Positions 8,162 through 17,602 of a DNA stretch of 64,000 bases are shown piece by piece. Numbering within the stretch: position 1 is the first letter of the stretch; every line of letters begins with the position of its first letter. The notes below the pieces were generated by a model. It was not told where the DNA came from, did no database searches, and saw nothing but the letters and a program-made list of their open reading frames with translations. Source of the DNA: Nocardia vermiculata NBRC 100427 (lineage in GTDB: Bacteria > Actinomycetota > Actinomycetes > Mycobacteriales > Mycobacteriaceae); NCBI RefSeq assembly GCF_001613265.1, contig NZ_BDCA01000018.1, positions 98,033 through 162,032 on the forward strand. The letters are read 5' to 3'. The translations under genes and the position numbers were made by a program.

Positions 8162-11100
8162 TCACGCCCGGCGAGCTGGCGCAGGCGCTGGGTCTGCCGC
8201 CGCCGACGGACGAGCAGGACGCCGTGATCGCCGCACCGGCCGGGCCCACGCTCGTGGTGGCCGGTGCCGGGGCCGGGAAGACCGAAACCATGGCCTCGCG
8301 GGTGGTGTGGATGGTGGCCAACCGGCTCGTCGCCCCCGATGCGGTGCTGGGCCTGACCTTCACGCGTAAAGCCGCGCAGCAGTTGACCACACGTATCCGC
8401 ACCCGGCTGGCCCGGCTGGCGGGTGCGCCGCTGATGCGCGACATCGACGCCGGTGGGCGTCTGCGGGCCACCCTGCTGGGATCCGAACCGGAGATCAGTA
8501 CTTACCACTCCTACGCGGGCCGGTTACTGGGCGAACACGGTCTGCTGCTGCCGGTGGAACCTTCGGCCACCCTGCTCACCCAGACCCAGTTGTGGCAGCT
8601 CGCGCACCGCGTGGTCACCGGTTGGGACGGTGATCTCGATACCGAGCGCAGCCCGGTCTCGGTCACCGAATCGGTTCTGGCCTTATCGGGTCAGCTCGCC
8701 GAACACCTGGTGGAACCCGAACAGTTGGTGCACGCACACCGTGAGCTGCAGCATCTGGTCGACACCCTGCCCGCGGGACCGCGACAGCGCGGTGGGCCCA
8801 AACAGGAATTACGCAATATCGTCGAGGTGCAGCGTGACCGAGTGGCGCTGCTACCGCTGGTGGAACGGCTCGGCGAGGAGCTGCGCCGCAGGGGCGCACT
8901 GGATTTCGGCTCGCAGATGTCGTTGGCGGCGCGGCTGGCGGTTACCCATCCGGAGGTCGCCGACGCCGAGTGTGACCGCTTCCGGCTGGTACTGCTCGAC
9001 GAATATCAGGACACCGGGCACGCCCAGCGCATTCTGCTGGCCGCCCTGTTCGGTGAGCGCTCGGCCGTCGACATCGGGGCGGAAGGGTCCGATTCGGGCG
9101 GTGCGGCCCGTCCCGCGGTGACGGCGGTCGGCGATCCGATGCAGTCCATCTACGGCTGGCGTGGTGCGTCGGCAGCGAATCTGCCGCGTTTCACCACCGA
9201 CTTCCCGGCCGCGCCCGGGGTTCCGGCTCCGGTGCTGCCGTTGCTGACCAGTTGGCGCAACCCGCCCGAAGCACTGGATCTGGCGAATCTGGTGGCCGAA
9301 CCGCTGCGCGACAGCGGGGTGCGGGTGGACGCGTTGCGTCCCAGACCACAGGCGACCGCCGGTGCGGTAGCACTGGCGCTCGCCGAAACCGTGGCAGCCG
9401 AACGTGATTGGGTTGCCGAGCGGATCGCCGCCGAATGGGCGCAGGCGGCCGAGCGTGGCGACCCACCGCCCACCTCCGCGGTCCTGGTACGCCGCAATGC
9501 CGATGCCGCACCGCTCGCCGAGGCACTGCGGGCGCGGGGACTACCGGTGGAGATCGTCGGCCTCGGTGGCCTGCTGGCCACTCCCGAGGTCGCCGATATC
9601 GTGGCCACCCTGCGCCTCATCGCTGATCCCGGCGCCGGTAGTGCGGCGATGCGGATTCTCACCGGCGCCCGCTGGCGCATCGGGGTGAGTGATCTGGCCG
9701 CCTTGGCGGCGCGGGCGCGGGAGTTGTCGATCGTGGCAGACCACGGCCGCGCCGAACCGATCACCGATGCCGCCACGCTGTCGGCGGCACTGCGCGAGGT
9801 AGCACCCGAACCTGCTGAACAGGCGGGTATCGCCGATGCGATCGCCGACCCCGGACCGGCGCAACGATATTCGGAATCCGGGTACGCCCGCATCGATGCG
9901 CTGGGCCGCGAGCTGGCGGCACTGCGCGAGCGCGCCGGACAACCCCTGTCGGAGCTGGTGGCCGATGTGGAACGGACCATCGGGGTGGGCGTGGAAACCC
10001 AGACCCGGCGGGCCGGTGCGGGAACGGGCGCCGGTCGCGAGCACCTGGATGCCTTCGCCGACGTGGTGGCCGGATTCGCCGGAGACCATCGCGCCACCCT
10101 GCCCGGTCTGCTGAGCTTCCTCGCCGCCGCCGAGGAGGTCGAAAACGGGTTGGAGCCGGGCGAAGTGGAGGTGGCGCACGACCGCGTGCAGATTCTCACC
10201 GTGCACGCGGCCAAGGGGTTGGAGTGGGAGGTGGTGGCGGTGCCGCACGTCTCGCGCGGACTGTTCCCCTCCGGAACCGCCGCCGGGACCTGGCTCGGTG
10301 CGCTCGCCGAACTGCCCACCTCCCTGCGGGGTGACCGGCAGCGCGAAACCGACTCCGGCGCCGACGAATCCACGGCACGCGACGGAGTCCCGGTGCTGGA
10401 GTTGCGCGAACTCTACGATCGCACCGACCTCGAGCAGGCCATCAAGGCGCACAAGGACGCGCTCGGCCGCCGCCGCCTCGACGAGGAGCGGCGGCTGTTC
10501 TATGTCGCGCTGACCAGAACCGAACGCGCACTGTTTGTTTCGGCGCATCACTGGGCCGAAACCGGATCGGCCCCGAAGGGCCCCTCGGATTTCCTGCTGG
10601 AGTTGAAGCGGTGGACCGAGCATCCGCAATCACCCGGCCACGGCACCATTCGTGTCGAGCTGTGGGCCGAGACCCCGCCCGCCGACGCCGTCAACCCGTT
10701 CACCGACCGTCCCGATGTGGCGAACTGGCCACGAGACCCGTTGGAACACAACCGGTCTGCTGTCGAGTCGGGTGCAGCGCTGGTGCGCGCGGCACTGCGT
10801 GATACCCGGGCCCCCGCCGGGGAGCCCGGGCCCGCGTCCGAGTCGCCGCACCAGTTGGAACTCTTCGACGATCCGGACAACGACAGCGGTTCGTCCGCAG
10901 CTACCGGGCCCTCGGATGTGCCGGCCGCGGATTCGTCCGAAGGACCGGCAGGGTGGGCAGCGGCAACCGGTAGTTCGTCCGACGAGGAGCCGCGCATCGC
11001 AGCCGGGGTGCCCGACTCCGATCCGGAGGGCTGGGCCGCCGATGTCGACGCACTGCTCGCCGAGCACTTCGCTCCCGAGGACGGCATCCGGGAAGTGGAG

Positions 11101-11820
11101 CTGCCCACCCAGCTGCCCGCGACCGCGCTGGTCGATATGCGGGCCGATCCGGCGAAGCTGGCGGCGCGACTGCGTCGCCCACTGCCGTATCCACCGAGTC
11201 CACTCGCCCGCCGCGGCACCGCATTCCACGCGTGGCTGCAACGTTGGTTCGGCGCGGTCGGCCTGCTGGATTTCGACGAACTACCCGGCGCCGCGGATGG
11301 TGCGGACAGCGACGGCGATCTGATTCGGTTGCAGGAGGCGTTCCTGGCCTCGCCGTGGGCGGACCGGAATCCGCTCGAGGTGGAGGTGGGGTTCGAGACG
11401 AGTATCGGCGGCACGCTGCTGCGCGGCCGGATCGACGCGGTGTTCGCCGAGCCCGGCGGTGGCTGGGTGGTGGTGGACTGGAAGACCGGTGCCGAGCCGA
11501 CCCGCACCCAGGAGAAATCGGTCGCGATGCAGTTGGCGGTCTACCGGATCGCGTGGGCCCGGATGATGGCGGCCCGCACCGGCGACACCGAGGCCCGGAT
11601 GCTGGAAAAGGTCGGTGCCGCCTTTCATTACGTCCGCAGTGGACACACCGTGGCGCCGGCGAACCTGCCCGATCCGGACGAACTCGCCGACTTCATCGCC
11701 GCGGCGGCACCGCGCTGGGCGGCGGCTCCCGATCCAGGGGAGCCCGAAGACCCCGGGCCCGAGGAACCTGCGCCCGAGGAACCTGCGCCCGAGGAACCTG
11801 TGCCCGAAGAGCTGGAGTAA
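8158..11820 (+). CDS. adnB: AdnB-type helicase-nuclease subunit
   Basis: 1220-residue partner of AdnA. Motor: GAGAGKTETMASRV (Walker A), LTFTRKAAQQL, LLDEYQDTGHAQ (motif II), GDPMQSIYGWRGA, and TVHAAKGLEWEVV. Nuclease near the C-terminus: RGRIDAVFAEPGG and VVVDWKTGAEP, followed by QLAVYRIAW. In mycobacteria the AdnB motor drives translocation and both nucleases cut DNA ends. The tail carries a PEEPAPEEP repeat encoded by a short tandem DNA repeat near 11755-11810. ATG overlaps the adnA stop by four bases, so the two subunits should be made in equal amounts. Confidence 0.9.
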   Translation: MITPGELAQALGLPPPTDEQDAVIAAPAGPTLVVAGAGAGKTETMASRVVWMVANRLVAPDAVLGLTFTRKAAQQLTTRIRTRLARLAGAPLMRDIDAGGRLRATLLGSEPEISTYHSYAGRLLGEHGLLLPVEPSATLLTQTQLWQLAHRVVTGWDGDLDTERSPVSVTESVLALSGQLAEHLVEPEQLVHAHRELQHLVDTLPAGPRQRGGPKQELRNIVEVQRDRVALLPLVERLGEELRRRGALDFGSQMSLAARLAVTHPEVADAECDRFRLVLLDEYQDTGHAQRILLAALFGERSAVDIGAEGSDSGGAARPAVTAVGDPMQSIYGWRGASAANLPRFTTDFPAAPGVPAPVLPLLTSWRNPPEALDLANLVAEPLRDSGVRVDALRPRPQATAGAVALALAETVAAERDWVAERIAAEWAQAAERGDPPPTSAVLVRRNADAAPLAEALRARGLPVEIVGLGGLLATPEVADIVATLRLIADPGAGSAAMRILTGARWRIGVSDLAALAARARELSIVADHGRAEPITDAATLSAALREVAPEPAEQAGIADAIADPGPAQRYSESGYARIDALGRELAALRERAGQPLSELVADVERTIGVGVETQTRRAGAGTGAGREHLDAFADVVAGFAGDHRATLPGLLSFLAAAEEVENGLEPGEVEVAHDRVQILTVHAAKGLEWEVVAVPHVSRGLFPSGTAAGTWLGALAELPTSLRGDRQRETDSGADESTARDGVPVLELRELYDRTDLEQAIKAHKDALGRRRLDEERRLFYVALTRTERALFVSAHHWAETGSAPKGPSDFLLELKRWTEHPQSPGHGTIRVELWAETPPADAVNPFTDRPDVANWPRDPLEHNRSAVESGAALVRAALRDTRAPAGEPGPASESPHQLELFDDPDNDSGSSAATGPSDVPAADSSEGPAGWAAATGSSSDEEPRIAAGVPDSDPEGWAADVDALLAEHFAPEDGIREVELPTQLPATALVDMRADPAKLAARLRRPLPYPPSPLARRGTAFHAWLQRWFGAVGLLDFDELPGAADGADSDGDLIRLQEAFLASPWADRNPLEVEVGFETSIGGTLLRGRIDAVFAEPGGGWVVVDWKTGAEPTRTQEKSVAMQLAVYRIAWARMMAARTGDTEARMLEKVGAAFHYVRSGHTVAPANLPDPDELADFIAAAAPRWAAAPDPGEPEDPGPEEPAPEEPAPEEPVPEELE

Positions 11821-11849
11821 CCGGAGGTCCGGAAGGCCACCGCGGGCGA

Positions 11850-12251
11850 TCAGCGCATCGAGGGCGCCTCGCGGCTGATCCGCAGCGCCTGCGTGATCAT
11901 CGGAAACTGCAGCGGCAGTCGCAGCACCGACACCCATTTCACCGGCTTCGGTGCCTCGGCGTTGCGCACCGAGTCCGCGGCGAATTGCACATTGGCCGGA
12001 AAGACCGCGATGAACAGCAGTGCCGCGATCCGCCCGCCCAGACGCCGCGTGCGCGGCACCGCCAGTGCCGTCGCGACCCCGAGTTCGGCCACGCCGGAGA
12101 GATAGGTGTAGGTGCGGGCCCGGCCCGGCAGCGCCGGCGGGACGATCGAATCGAACGGTTTCGGCAGCACGAAGTGCAGGGTGCCCATGCCGAACAATGC
12201 GGCACTCATCAGCACGGCGCGCCGCTGCGCGGCGCGAGGGATATCACTCAT
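11850..12251 (-). CDS. DoxX-family membrane protein
   Basis: 133 residues with four hydrophobic stretches (for example VLMSAALFGMGTLHFVL and GRIAALLFIAVFPANVQFA). The pattern of a four-helix membrane protein with a short basic C-terminus fits the DoxX-like family. Function unknown; some relatives in mycobacteria take part in thiol/redox complexes. It is transcribed toward adnB and divergently from the potassium channel gene, with a 97-bp shared promoter region. Confidence 0.7.
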   Translation of the reverse strand: MSDIPRAAQRRAVLMSAALFGMGTLHFVLPKPFDSIVPPALPGRARTYTYLSGVAELGVATALAVPRTRRLGGRIAALLFIAVFPANVQFAADSVRNAEAPKPVKWVSVLRLPLQFPMITQALRISREAPSMR

Positions 12252-12348
12252 AGGTTCTCGTCCTTTCCCGGCCCCACTGTGGCACTCGCGTGCCCCGTCC
12301 GTCGAGTCGGTCCCGTGCCGGTACGCTCCCGGTTTGTGGCACAGGTGA

Positions 12349-13431
12349 GTGACGACGGATCCGGGGGATGCCGTGTTCGGTAAGGGCCCGCGAGGGCTGG
12401 GTCGGTTGACCGAGAGTCCGGACTACGCGCTGGTCGGCATTCTCCGCATTCCGGAACTGCGCATCAGCCCGTGGGTCTCACTCGCCCGCCGGGTCATGTT
12501 CGCGATTCTGCTGCTGGTGCTCGCCACTCTGGTGGTGTATTTCGGTCGCGACGGCTATCACGACGCCCGTGGCGAGGAAATGACCCTGCTCGATGCCGCG
12601 TACTACTCGACGGTGTCGCTGTCCACCACCGGCTACGGCGATATCACGCCACTCACCGAGCAGGCGCGGCTGATCAACACCATCGTTATCACCCCGCTGC
12701 GTGTGCTGTTCCTGATCGTGCTGGTCGGTACCACCCTGCAGGTCCTCACCGAGCGGTCACGTCAGGCGTTCAAGATTCAGCGATGGAGGCAGAAGGTGCG
12801 TAATCACACCGTGGTCGTCGGCTACGGAACCAAGGGGCGGACCGCGATCGACGCGATGCTCGGCGACGGGGTGCAGCCCTCGGAGATCGTGGTGGTGGAC
12901 ACCGATGCGACCGCGCTGGAGATCGCGGCCAACGCCGGCCTGGTGACGGTGCACGGGCCGGCGACACGTTCGGATGTGCTGCGTCTGGCGGGGGTCCAGC
13001 ACGCCGCCTCGCTGGTGGTGGCGGCAAACCGGGACGACACGGCGGTGCTGGTCACCCTCTCCGCGCGCGAACTCAATGCGAAGGTCAAGATCGTCGCGGC
13101 CATCCGGGAGGCGGAGAACACACATCTGCTACGGCAGTCGGGCGCCGATTCGGTCGTGATCTCCTCGGAGACCGCGGGACGGCTGCTGGGCATCGCGACC
13201 ATCACCCCGCGCGTGGTCGACATGATCGAGGATCTGCTCACTCCGGAGGCCGGGTTCGCGATCGCCGAACGTGATGTCGAATCCGACGAGGTCGGTGGCT
13301 CGCCGCGGCACCTGCGCGACATCGTGCTCGGCGTGGTCCGCGAGGGCATCCTCATCCGGGTCGACGAGCCCCAGGTGGACGCGCTCGAGCCGGGGGACAA
13401 GCTGCTGTTCATCCGCCGCGTCCAGAAGTAG
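12349..13431 (+). CDS. Potassium channel with TrkA-N (RCK) domain
   Basis: 360 residues. Two membrane helices (around 45-65 and 110-130) flank the pore loop with the selectivity filter STTGYGDIT. The cytoplasmic part begins VVVGYGTKGRTAIDAML, the Rossmann NAD-binding RCK domain, and ends with a TrkA-C-like segment (GILIRVDEPQVDALEPGDKL). This is the MthK-like two-helix architecture. It corresponds in position to M. tuberculosis Rv3200c. GTG start at 12349 directly follows an AGGTGA ribosome-binding stretch. Confidence 0.88.
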   Translation: MTTDPGDAVFGKGPRGLGRLTESPDYALVGILRIPELRISPWVSLARRVMFAILLLVLATLVVYFGRDGYHDARGEEMTLLDAAYYSTVSLSTTGYGDITPLTEQARLINTIVITPLRVLFLIVLVGTTLQVLTERSRQAFKIQRWRQKVRNHTVVVGYGTKGRTAIDAMLGDGVQPSEIVVVDTDATALEIAANAGLVTVHGPATRSDVLRLAGVQHAASLVVAANRDDTAVLVTLSARELNAKVKIVAAIREAENTHLLRQSGADSVVISSETAGRLLGIATITPRVVDMIEDLLTPEAGFAIAERDVESDEVGGSPRHLRDIVLGVVREGILIRVDEPQVDALEPGDKLLFIRRVQK

Positions 13432-13453
13432 CCCGGGCCGATAGTCTCGGTAT

Positions 13454-14383
13454 GTGTCGCTATTCGAACTGAATGATCTTCCGCTGCTGTCGCGTTCCGC
13501 CCTCGATCGTGCCGAGACGTTGCGTTCGGACGAGCAGGCACTGAAGCAGGGCTGGTCGGGTGCCAAGCTGCTGCGCATGACGCGGCGCGGCCAGGTCCGG
13601 GTCGAGGGTGAGCGCATCGTCTTCGAGAGCGCTGTGCAGTACTCGGCGGAGCCGGCGCCCGAAGCCGTGCTGCTGGGGGTGATCGAGGACGAGCACATCT
13701 GGGCCATCCGCGACAACGACCTCGACGGCGAACTGATGGATCTGCGGGTGGTGGGTGCCGCGCTGCAGGTCGACGATGTGCATCTCGGGGTGTTGTCCAC
13801 CGCGCTGGCGTTGTTGAACTGGCACGATCGTGCTCGCTACAGCGCCGTCGACGGCAGCTTGACCACACCTTCCAACGCCGGGTGGTCGCGGATCGACGCG
13901 GCCGGGCACGAGGAGTTCCCCCGCATCGATCCGGCGGTCATCTGCCTGATCCACGACGGTGCCGATCGGGTGCTGCTCGGCCGGCAGCAGAACTGGCCGG
14001 AAAAGATGTTCTCGTTGTTCGCGGGTTTCGTGGAGGCCGGCGAATCGCTGGAGCGGTGTGTGGCGCGTGAGATCGGCGAGGAAGTCGGCGTCGAGGTGCG
14101 CGACATCCGTTATCTGGGCAGCCAGCCCTGGCCGCTGCCGCGGTCGCTGATGCTGGGCTTCGCCGCAGTCGCCGATCCGGAGGCCCCGCTGGTCTTCTCC
14201 GATGGTGAGATCGCCGAGGCGCACTGGTTCACTCGCGACGAGGTGCGCCAGGCACTGGCTTCGGGCGCGTGGGGTTCGGTCACCGGTGAGACCGCGGCGG
14301 CCGGGCAGCAGCGGCTACTGCTGCCCGGGTCCATCTCCATTGCCCGCACGATCGTCGAGTCCTGGGCTGCCGCGGAGGTCTGA
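13454..14383 (+). CDS. nudC: NADH pyrophosphatase / NAD-cap hydrolase NudC
   Basis: 309 residues. The Nudix box runs GFVEAGESLERCVAREIGEE and is followed by SQPWPLPRSLMLGF, the NudC-specific motif that distinguishes NAD(H) pyrophosphatases from other Nudix enzymes. The enzyme cleaves NAD(H) to NMN(H) and AMP and in other bacteria also removes NAD caps from RNA. The four zinc cysteines of E. coli NudC, expected just before the Nudix domain, are absent (the segment reads SNAGWSRIDAAGHEEFPR). GTG start 22 bp after the channel stop suggests an operon. Confidence 0.9.
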   Translation: MSLFELNDLPLLSRSALDRAETLRSDEQALKQGWSGAKLLRMTRRGQVRVEGERIVFESAVQYSAEPAPEAVLLGVIEDEHIWAIRDNDLDGELMDLRVVGAALQVDDVHLGVLSTALALLNWHDRARYSAVDGSLTTPSNAGWSRIDAAGHEEFPRIDPAVICLIHDGADRVLLGRQQNWPEKMFSLFAGFVEAGESLERCVAREIGEEVGVEVRDIRYLGSQPWPLPRSLMLGFAAVADPEAPLVFSDGEIAEAHWFTRDEVRQALASGAWGSVTGETAAAGQQRLLLPGSISIARTIVESWAAAEV

Positions 14384-14400
14384 TCCGGCGGTCGGGCCGG

Positions 14401-14652
14401 TCAGCCGATCGCGGAGAGGGCCTGCTTCACCTGGGCCAGGGTCGGATTGGTCGCCGTCGACCCGTCGGCGTACTTCAAGGTCGGCACCACGTGGTTGCCG
14501 CCGTTGACACGCCCGACGAACTCGGCCGCCTCCGGATCCTGTTCGATATCGACCTTGGAGTAGGTGATGCCGGCCTCCTGGAGTTGCTTCTCCAGGCGGC
14601 GGCAATAGCCGCACCAGGTCGTCGAGTACATGGTCAGGTCAGTTGCAGTCAC
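14401..14652 (-). CDS. mrx1: Mycoredoxin
   Basis: 83-residue glutaredoxin-fold protein with the active site TTWCGYCRRLE and the conserved NGGNHVVPTLKYADG segment, matching the mycoredoxin next to uvrD2 in M. tuberculosis (Rv3198A). Mycoredoxin reduces mycothiol mixed disulfides in the cytoplasm, the actinobacterial counterpart of glutathione/glutaredoxin. The longer open frame has no similarity upstream of TATDLTMYST, so GTG 14652 is chosen. Convergent with nudC, with 17 bp between the stops. Confidence 0.88.
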   Translation of the reverse strand: MTATDLTMYSTTWCGYCRRLEKQLQEAGITYSKVDIEQDPEAAEFVGRVNGGNHVVPTLKYADGSTATNPTLAQVKQALSAIG

Positions 14653-14835
14653 ATCCGGTGAAACATCGCATCCGGGCGCAGTTGTTCCCGTCGGTGGTGT
14701 GACACGCGGCGACGGACGTCGGTGTCGTGGTCGGTGCGGCGGCCGCGGTGGCGCGGTGCTCGGTCCGCCGGCGCCCGCGCTGCACCCGGAGTACGAGCCC
14801 TGGCAGGGGCCGACCACGTGTCGGTACCGCCTGTC

Positions 14836-16983
14836 ATGATGGAGCCCGTGCCTGTCCCGACCCCATCGACCAGTCCGCCGCTCGACGGGCTCGACCCCGA
14901 GCAGGCGGCCGCGGTGCAGGCGCCGCGTGGCCCGGTATGTGTGATCGCGGGCGCCGGCACCGGTAAGACCCGCACCATCACTCATCGCATCGCCCATCTG
15001 GTCTCGGCCGGACACGTACGCGCCGATCAGGTGCTGTCGGTCACCTTCACTGCGCGGGCGGCGGGGGAGCTGCGTTCCCGGCTACGCGGGCTGGGGCTCG
15101 GCGGGGAGGCGAATACGGTGCAGGCCCGTACCTTCCATGCGGCGGCGCTGCGGCAGCTGAAGTATTTCTGGCCGCAGGTGGTGGGTGAGGTGCCGTGGAA
15201 GCTCATCGATTCCAAGTTCACGATCGTCGCGCAGGCCGCGCACCGGGTCGGATTGCCGACGGCCACGGAGAATGTGCGTGATCTCGCCGGCGAGATCGAG
15301 TGGGCGAAGGCCTCACTCGTCGCACCGGAGGACTACGCCGGGGCCGCCGCCCGCCACCACCGCGATATCCCGTATCAGGCGGACAAGATCGCCGCGGTGT
15401 ACACCGGTTACGAGACACTCAAGAACACGCCCGAGGGGCTGCTGCTCGATTTCGACGACCTGCTGCTGCACACCGCCGCGGCGCTGGAGGATTTCCCGGC
15501 CGTCGCCGAGGAGTTCCGAGGCCGTTACCGCTGCTTCGTCGTCGACGAGTATCAGGACGTCACCCCATTACAGCAGCGTGTGCTCGACGCGTGGCTCGGT
15601 GACCGCGACGACTTGACCGTGGTCGGCGACGCGAATCAGACCATCTACTCGTTCACCGGTGCGAGTCCGTCGTATCTGCTGGATTTTTCGCGCCGGTTTC
15701 CCGAGGCCACGGTGGTCCGTCTCGAACGTGATTACCGCTCCACCCCGCAGGTGGTGTCGTTGGCCAACCGGGTGATCGGCGCGGCGCGCGGCCGGATCGC
15801 CGGGACCAGGCTGCAGTTGGTGGGGCAGCGGTCCGATGGCCCGGAACCGTCGTTCGCGGAATACGCCGACGAGATGGTGGAGGCCACCGCTGTCGCCAAG
15901 GGCATCGCGAAACTGCTCGGCAACGGCGTGCCCGCGTCCGAGATCGCGGTGTTGTATCGCATCAACGCGCAGTCGCAGGTCTACGAGCAGGCGCTGACCG
16001 AGGCGGACATCCCCTACCAGGTACGTGGTGGGGAGGGGTTCTTTCAACGCACCGAGGTCCGGCAGGCGGTGCAGGCCCTGCGCCAGGCCGGTGCGCGTGA
16101 CGATCTGCCCGATGCGCGCGGCTCCGAGGTGGTGTCGCTGGTGCGTGCGGTCCTCGCCCGCCTGGGACTGACCGCCGAGGAGCCGGCGGGCGCTCAGGCC
16201 CGCGAGCGTTGGTCGTCACTGATGGCGCTGGTGCAGCTCACCGAGGAACTCGCCGCCCACGATGCCGAACTCCGGTTCGCCGGGGTGCTGCGTGAGATGG
16301 CGGCGCGCGCCGAGGCCCGCCATCCACCGACCGTGCAGGGAGTCACCCTCGCCTCGTTACATGCGGCCAAGGGCTTGGAGTGGGACGCGGTTTTCCTGGT
16401 CGGGCTGACCGACGGCACCGTGCCCATCGCGCACGTCCTGGGCGATGGGGGTGCGGTGGTCGACGAGGCAGGGCTCGAGGAGGAACGCCGGCTGCTCTAC
16501 GTCGGGGTCACCCGTGCTCGTGAACATCTGCGCCTGTCCTGGGCGCTGGCCCGCGCGGACGGCCGCCGCCGCAATCGCCGTCGCAGCCGGTTTCTCACCG
16601 GTTTGGTGCCCGACGAATCGCCGGCCTCGGTGGTCGCGAACGCCACCGGTCGGCGGCGCGGTAAACGGCTGCCGGTGTGCCGGGTCTGCGGGCGCTCGCT
16701 GCTCAATTCCACCGACACCCTGCTCGGGCGCTGCTCGAGTTGTCCCGCCGAGGTCGATGCCGAATTGCTCGGTGCCCTGCAGCAGTGGCGCCGGGAACGG
16801 GCCGAGGAACTCGAGATCAAACCGTTCGCCGTGGTGAGCATCAAGACCCTGACCGCGATCGCCGAACAGGTGCCGATGGACGAGGACGCACTGGCCGCGA
16901 TCCCGGGGATCGGGCAGGCGAAATCGCAACAGTTCGGTCCGGAACTACTGGCTGTCGTGCGCTCGTGCGTGCGCAACCGGTGA
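14836..16983 (+). CDS. uvrD2: ATP-dependent DNA helicase UvrD2
   Basis: 715-residue superfamily 1 helicase. Walker A GAGTGKTRT (about 37-45), VDEYQDVTPLQQ, GDANQTIYSFTGASP, YRSTPQVV and LHAAKGLEWDAV cover the helicase motifs. The C-terminus has the tetracysteine module CRVCGRSLL...CSSC and an HRDC-like domain (LQQWRRERAEELEIKPFAVV, IPGIGQAKSQQF), the combination that defines mycobacterial UvrD2. It unwinds DNA 3'-5' and is essential in M. tuberculosis. ATG 14836 is preferred over the longer frame because similarity begins at LDGLDPEQAAAV. Confidence 0.9.
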   Translation: MMEPVPVPTPSTSPPLDGLDPEQAAAVQAPRGPVCVIAGAGTGKTRTITHRIAHLVSAGHVRADQVLSVTFTARAAGELRSRLRGLGLGGEANTVQARTFHAAALRQLKYFWPQVVGEVPWKLIDSKFTIVAQAAHRVGLPTATENVRDLAGEIEWAKASLVAPEDYAGAAARHHRDIPYQADKIAAVYTGYETLKNTPEGLLLDFDDLLLHTAAALEDFPAVAEEFRGRYRCFVVDEYQDVTPLQQRVLDAWLGDRDDLTVVGDANQTIYSFTGASPSYLLDFSRRFPEATVVRLERDYRSTPQVVSLANRVIGAARGRIAGTRLQLVGQRSDGPEPSFAEYADEMVEATAVAKGIAKLLGNGVPASEIAVLYRINAQSQVYEQALTEADIPYQVRGGEGFFQRTEVRQAVQALRQAGARDDLPDARGSEVVSLVRAVLARLGLTAEEPAGAQARERWSSLMALVQLTEELAAHDAELRFAGVLREMAARAEARHPPTVQGVTLASLHAAKGLEWDAVFLVGLTDGTVPIAHVLGDGGAVVDEAGLEEERRLLYVGVTRAREHLRLSWALARADGRRRNRRRSRFLTGLVPDESPASVVANATGRRRGKRLPVCRVCGRSLLNSTDTLLGRCSSCPAEVDAELLGALQQWRRERAEELEIKPFAVVSIKTLTAIAEQVPMDEDALAAIPGIGQAKSQQFGPELLAVVRSCVRNR

Positions 16984-17020
16984 TCCGGCGGCGGCATCGA
17001 GAAAAATCGCAAAACCGCAG

Positions 17021-17062
17021 GTGAAAAATAGGTTGTGCGGTTGTGTATCGCACCCGTAGTGT
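17021..17062 (+). promoter_or_regulatory. Candidate WhiB7-dependent promoter of whiB7
   Basis: An A-rich patch (gaaaaata, 17022-17030) sits directly in front of a -35-like TTGTGC (17033-17038), followed after 18 bp by TAGTGT (17057-17062). An AT-rich element touching the -35 is what WhiB7's AT-hook recognises in mycobacterial WhiB7 promoters. The start would lie about 530 nt before the whiB7 codon, giving the long leader expected of this gene. Exact start not determined. Confidence 0.55.
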
Positions 17063-17139
17063 GGGGAACGCGCGTTGGGAGGCAACTTCCGGTGCGCACA
17101 ATGATCAGCCGGAAATCGAGTAGGAGGGAGGTAGACAAA

Positions 17140-17469
17140 ATGAACTGCATCGTGGCTCTCGCTTCGACAAGCGCTATGGCATCGATGGTTCCGAACCCGT
17201 CCACCTCCCGGGGGGTCCTCGCTTCGCAGGGGACCGGTCTGTCTGTCGTCGGCATTATGGGTGCTCGCCCGCAAGCGCCGATCAATGCACTGAGCGCAGC
17301 CAAGTCCGAGCGGGGCTGGCATCAGGAACCCGTCGGTATTTCCACCGGCGCATTCGATGCCTTCGCAGCAGATGCCGATCGTAAGACGGCACATCTGCCC
17401 GCAGCCCGCCTCCGTTATGCACACCCAGCGACCGTGATCAGTAGCCGACACCGAAGTCGGCTCAGGTAG
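17140..17469 (+). CDS. Upstream open reading frame in the whiB7 leader
   Basis: A 109-codon frame starting MNCIVALASTSAMASMVP at ATG 17140, with a strong ribosome-binding site (aggagggagg) 8 bases upstream. The peptide resembles no enzyme. Its position between the whiB7 promoter and an attenuator-like terminator matches the known whiB7 design, in which antibiotic-slowed translation of a leader frame changes RNA folding and lets transcription continue. Its 3' end forms a hairpin of its own. Inferred as regulatory; whether the peptide has another role is unknown. Confidence 0.6.
   Translation: MNCIVALASTSAMASMVPNPSTSRGVLASQGTGLSVVGIMGARPQAPINALSAAKSERGWHQEPVGISTGAFDAFAADADRKTAHLPAARLRYAHPATVISSRHRSRLR
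17443..17462 (+). promoter_or_regulatory. Hairpin at the end of the whiB7 leader frame
   Basis: Perfect 7-bp stem (agccgac with gtcggct, 6-base loop) overlapping the last codons of the leader frame. A ribosome stalled or finishing here would disturb it, so it is a candidate switch element upstream of the attenuator. Confidence 0.45.
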
Positions 17470-17488
17470 CACCCACTACCCAGCCTCC

Positions 17489-17530
17489 TGGCCACGGATC
17501 GCCGAAGCGAAACCGTGGCCATTCTTGTTT
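17489..17530 (+). terminator. Attenuator-type terminator before whiB7
   Basis: Perfect 9-bp inverted repeat tggccacgg (17489-17497) and ccgtggcca (17513-17521), directly followed by ttcttgttt. This is a Rho-independent terminator about 73 nt before the whiB7 start codon, inside its leader. Nearby cctcctgg/cctccag segments could compete for pairing as an antiterminator. Confidence 0.72.
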
Positions 17531-17602
17531 CGGCCTCCAGCCGCCTGGCACCGGTTTCGCGAAGACAACGAAACGACCGCCGCACGAGCTGAAGGAGAAG
17601 AC

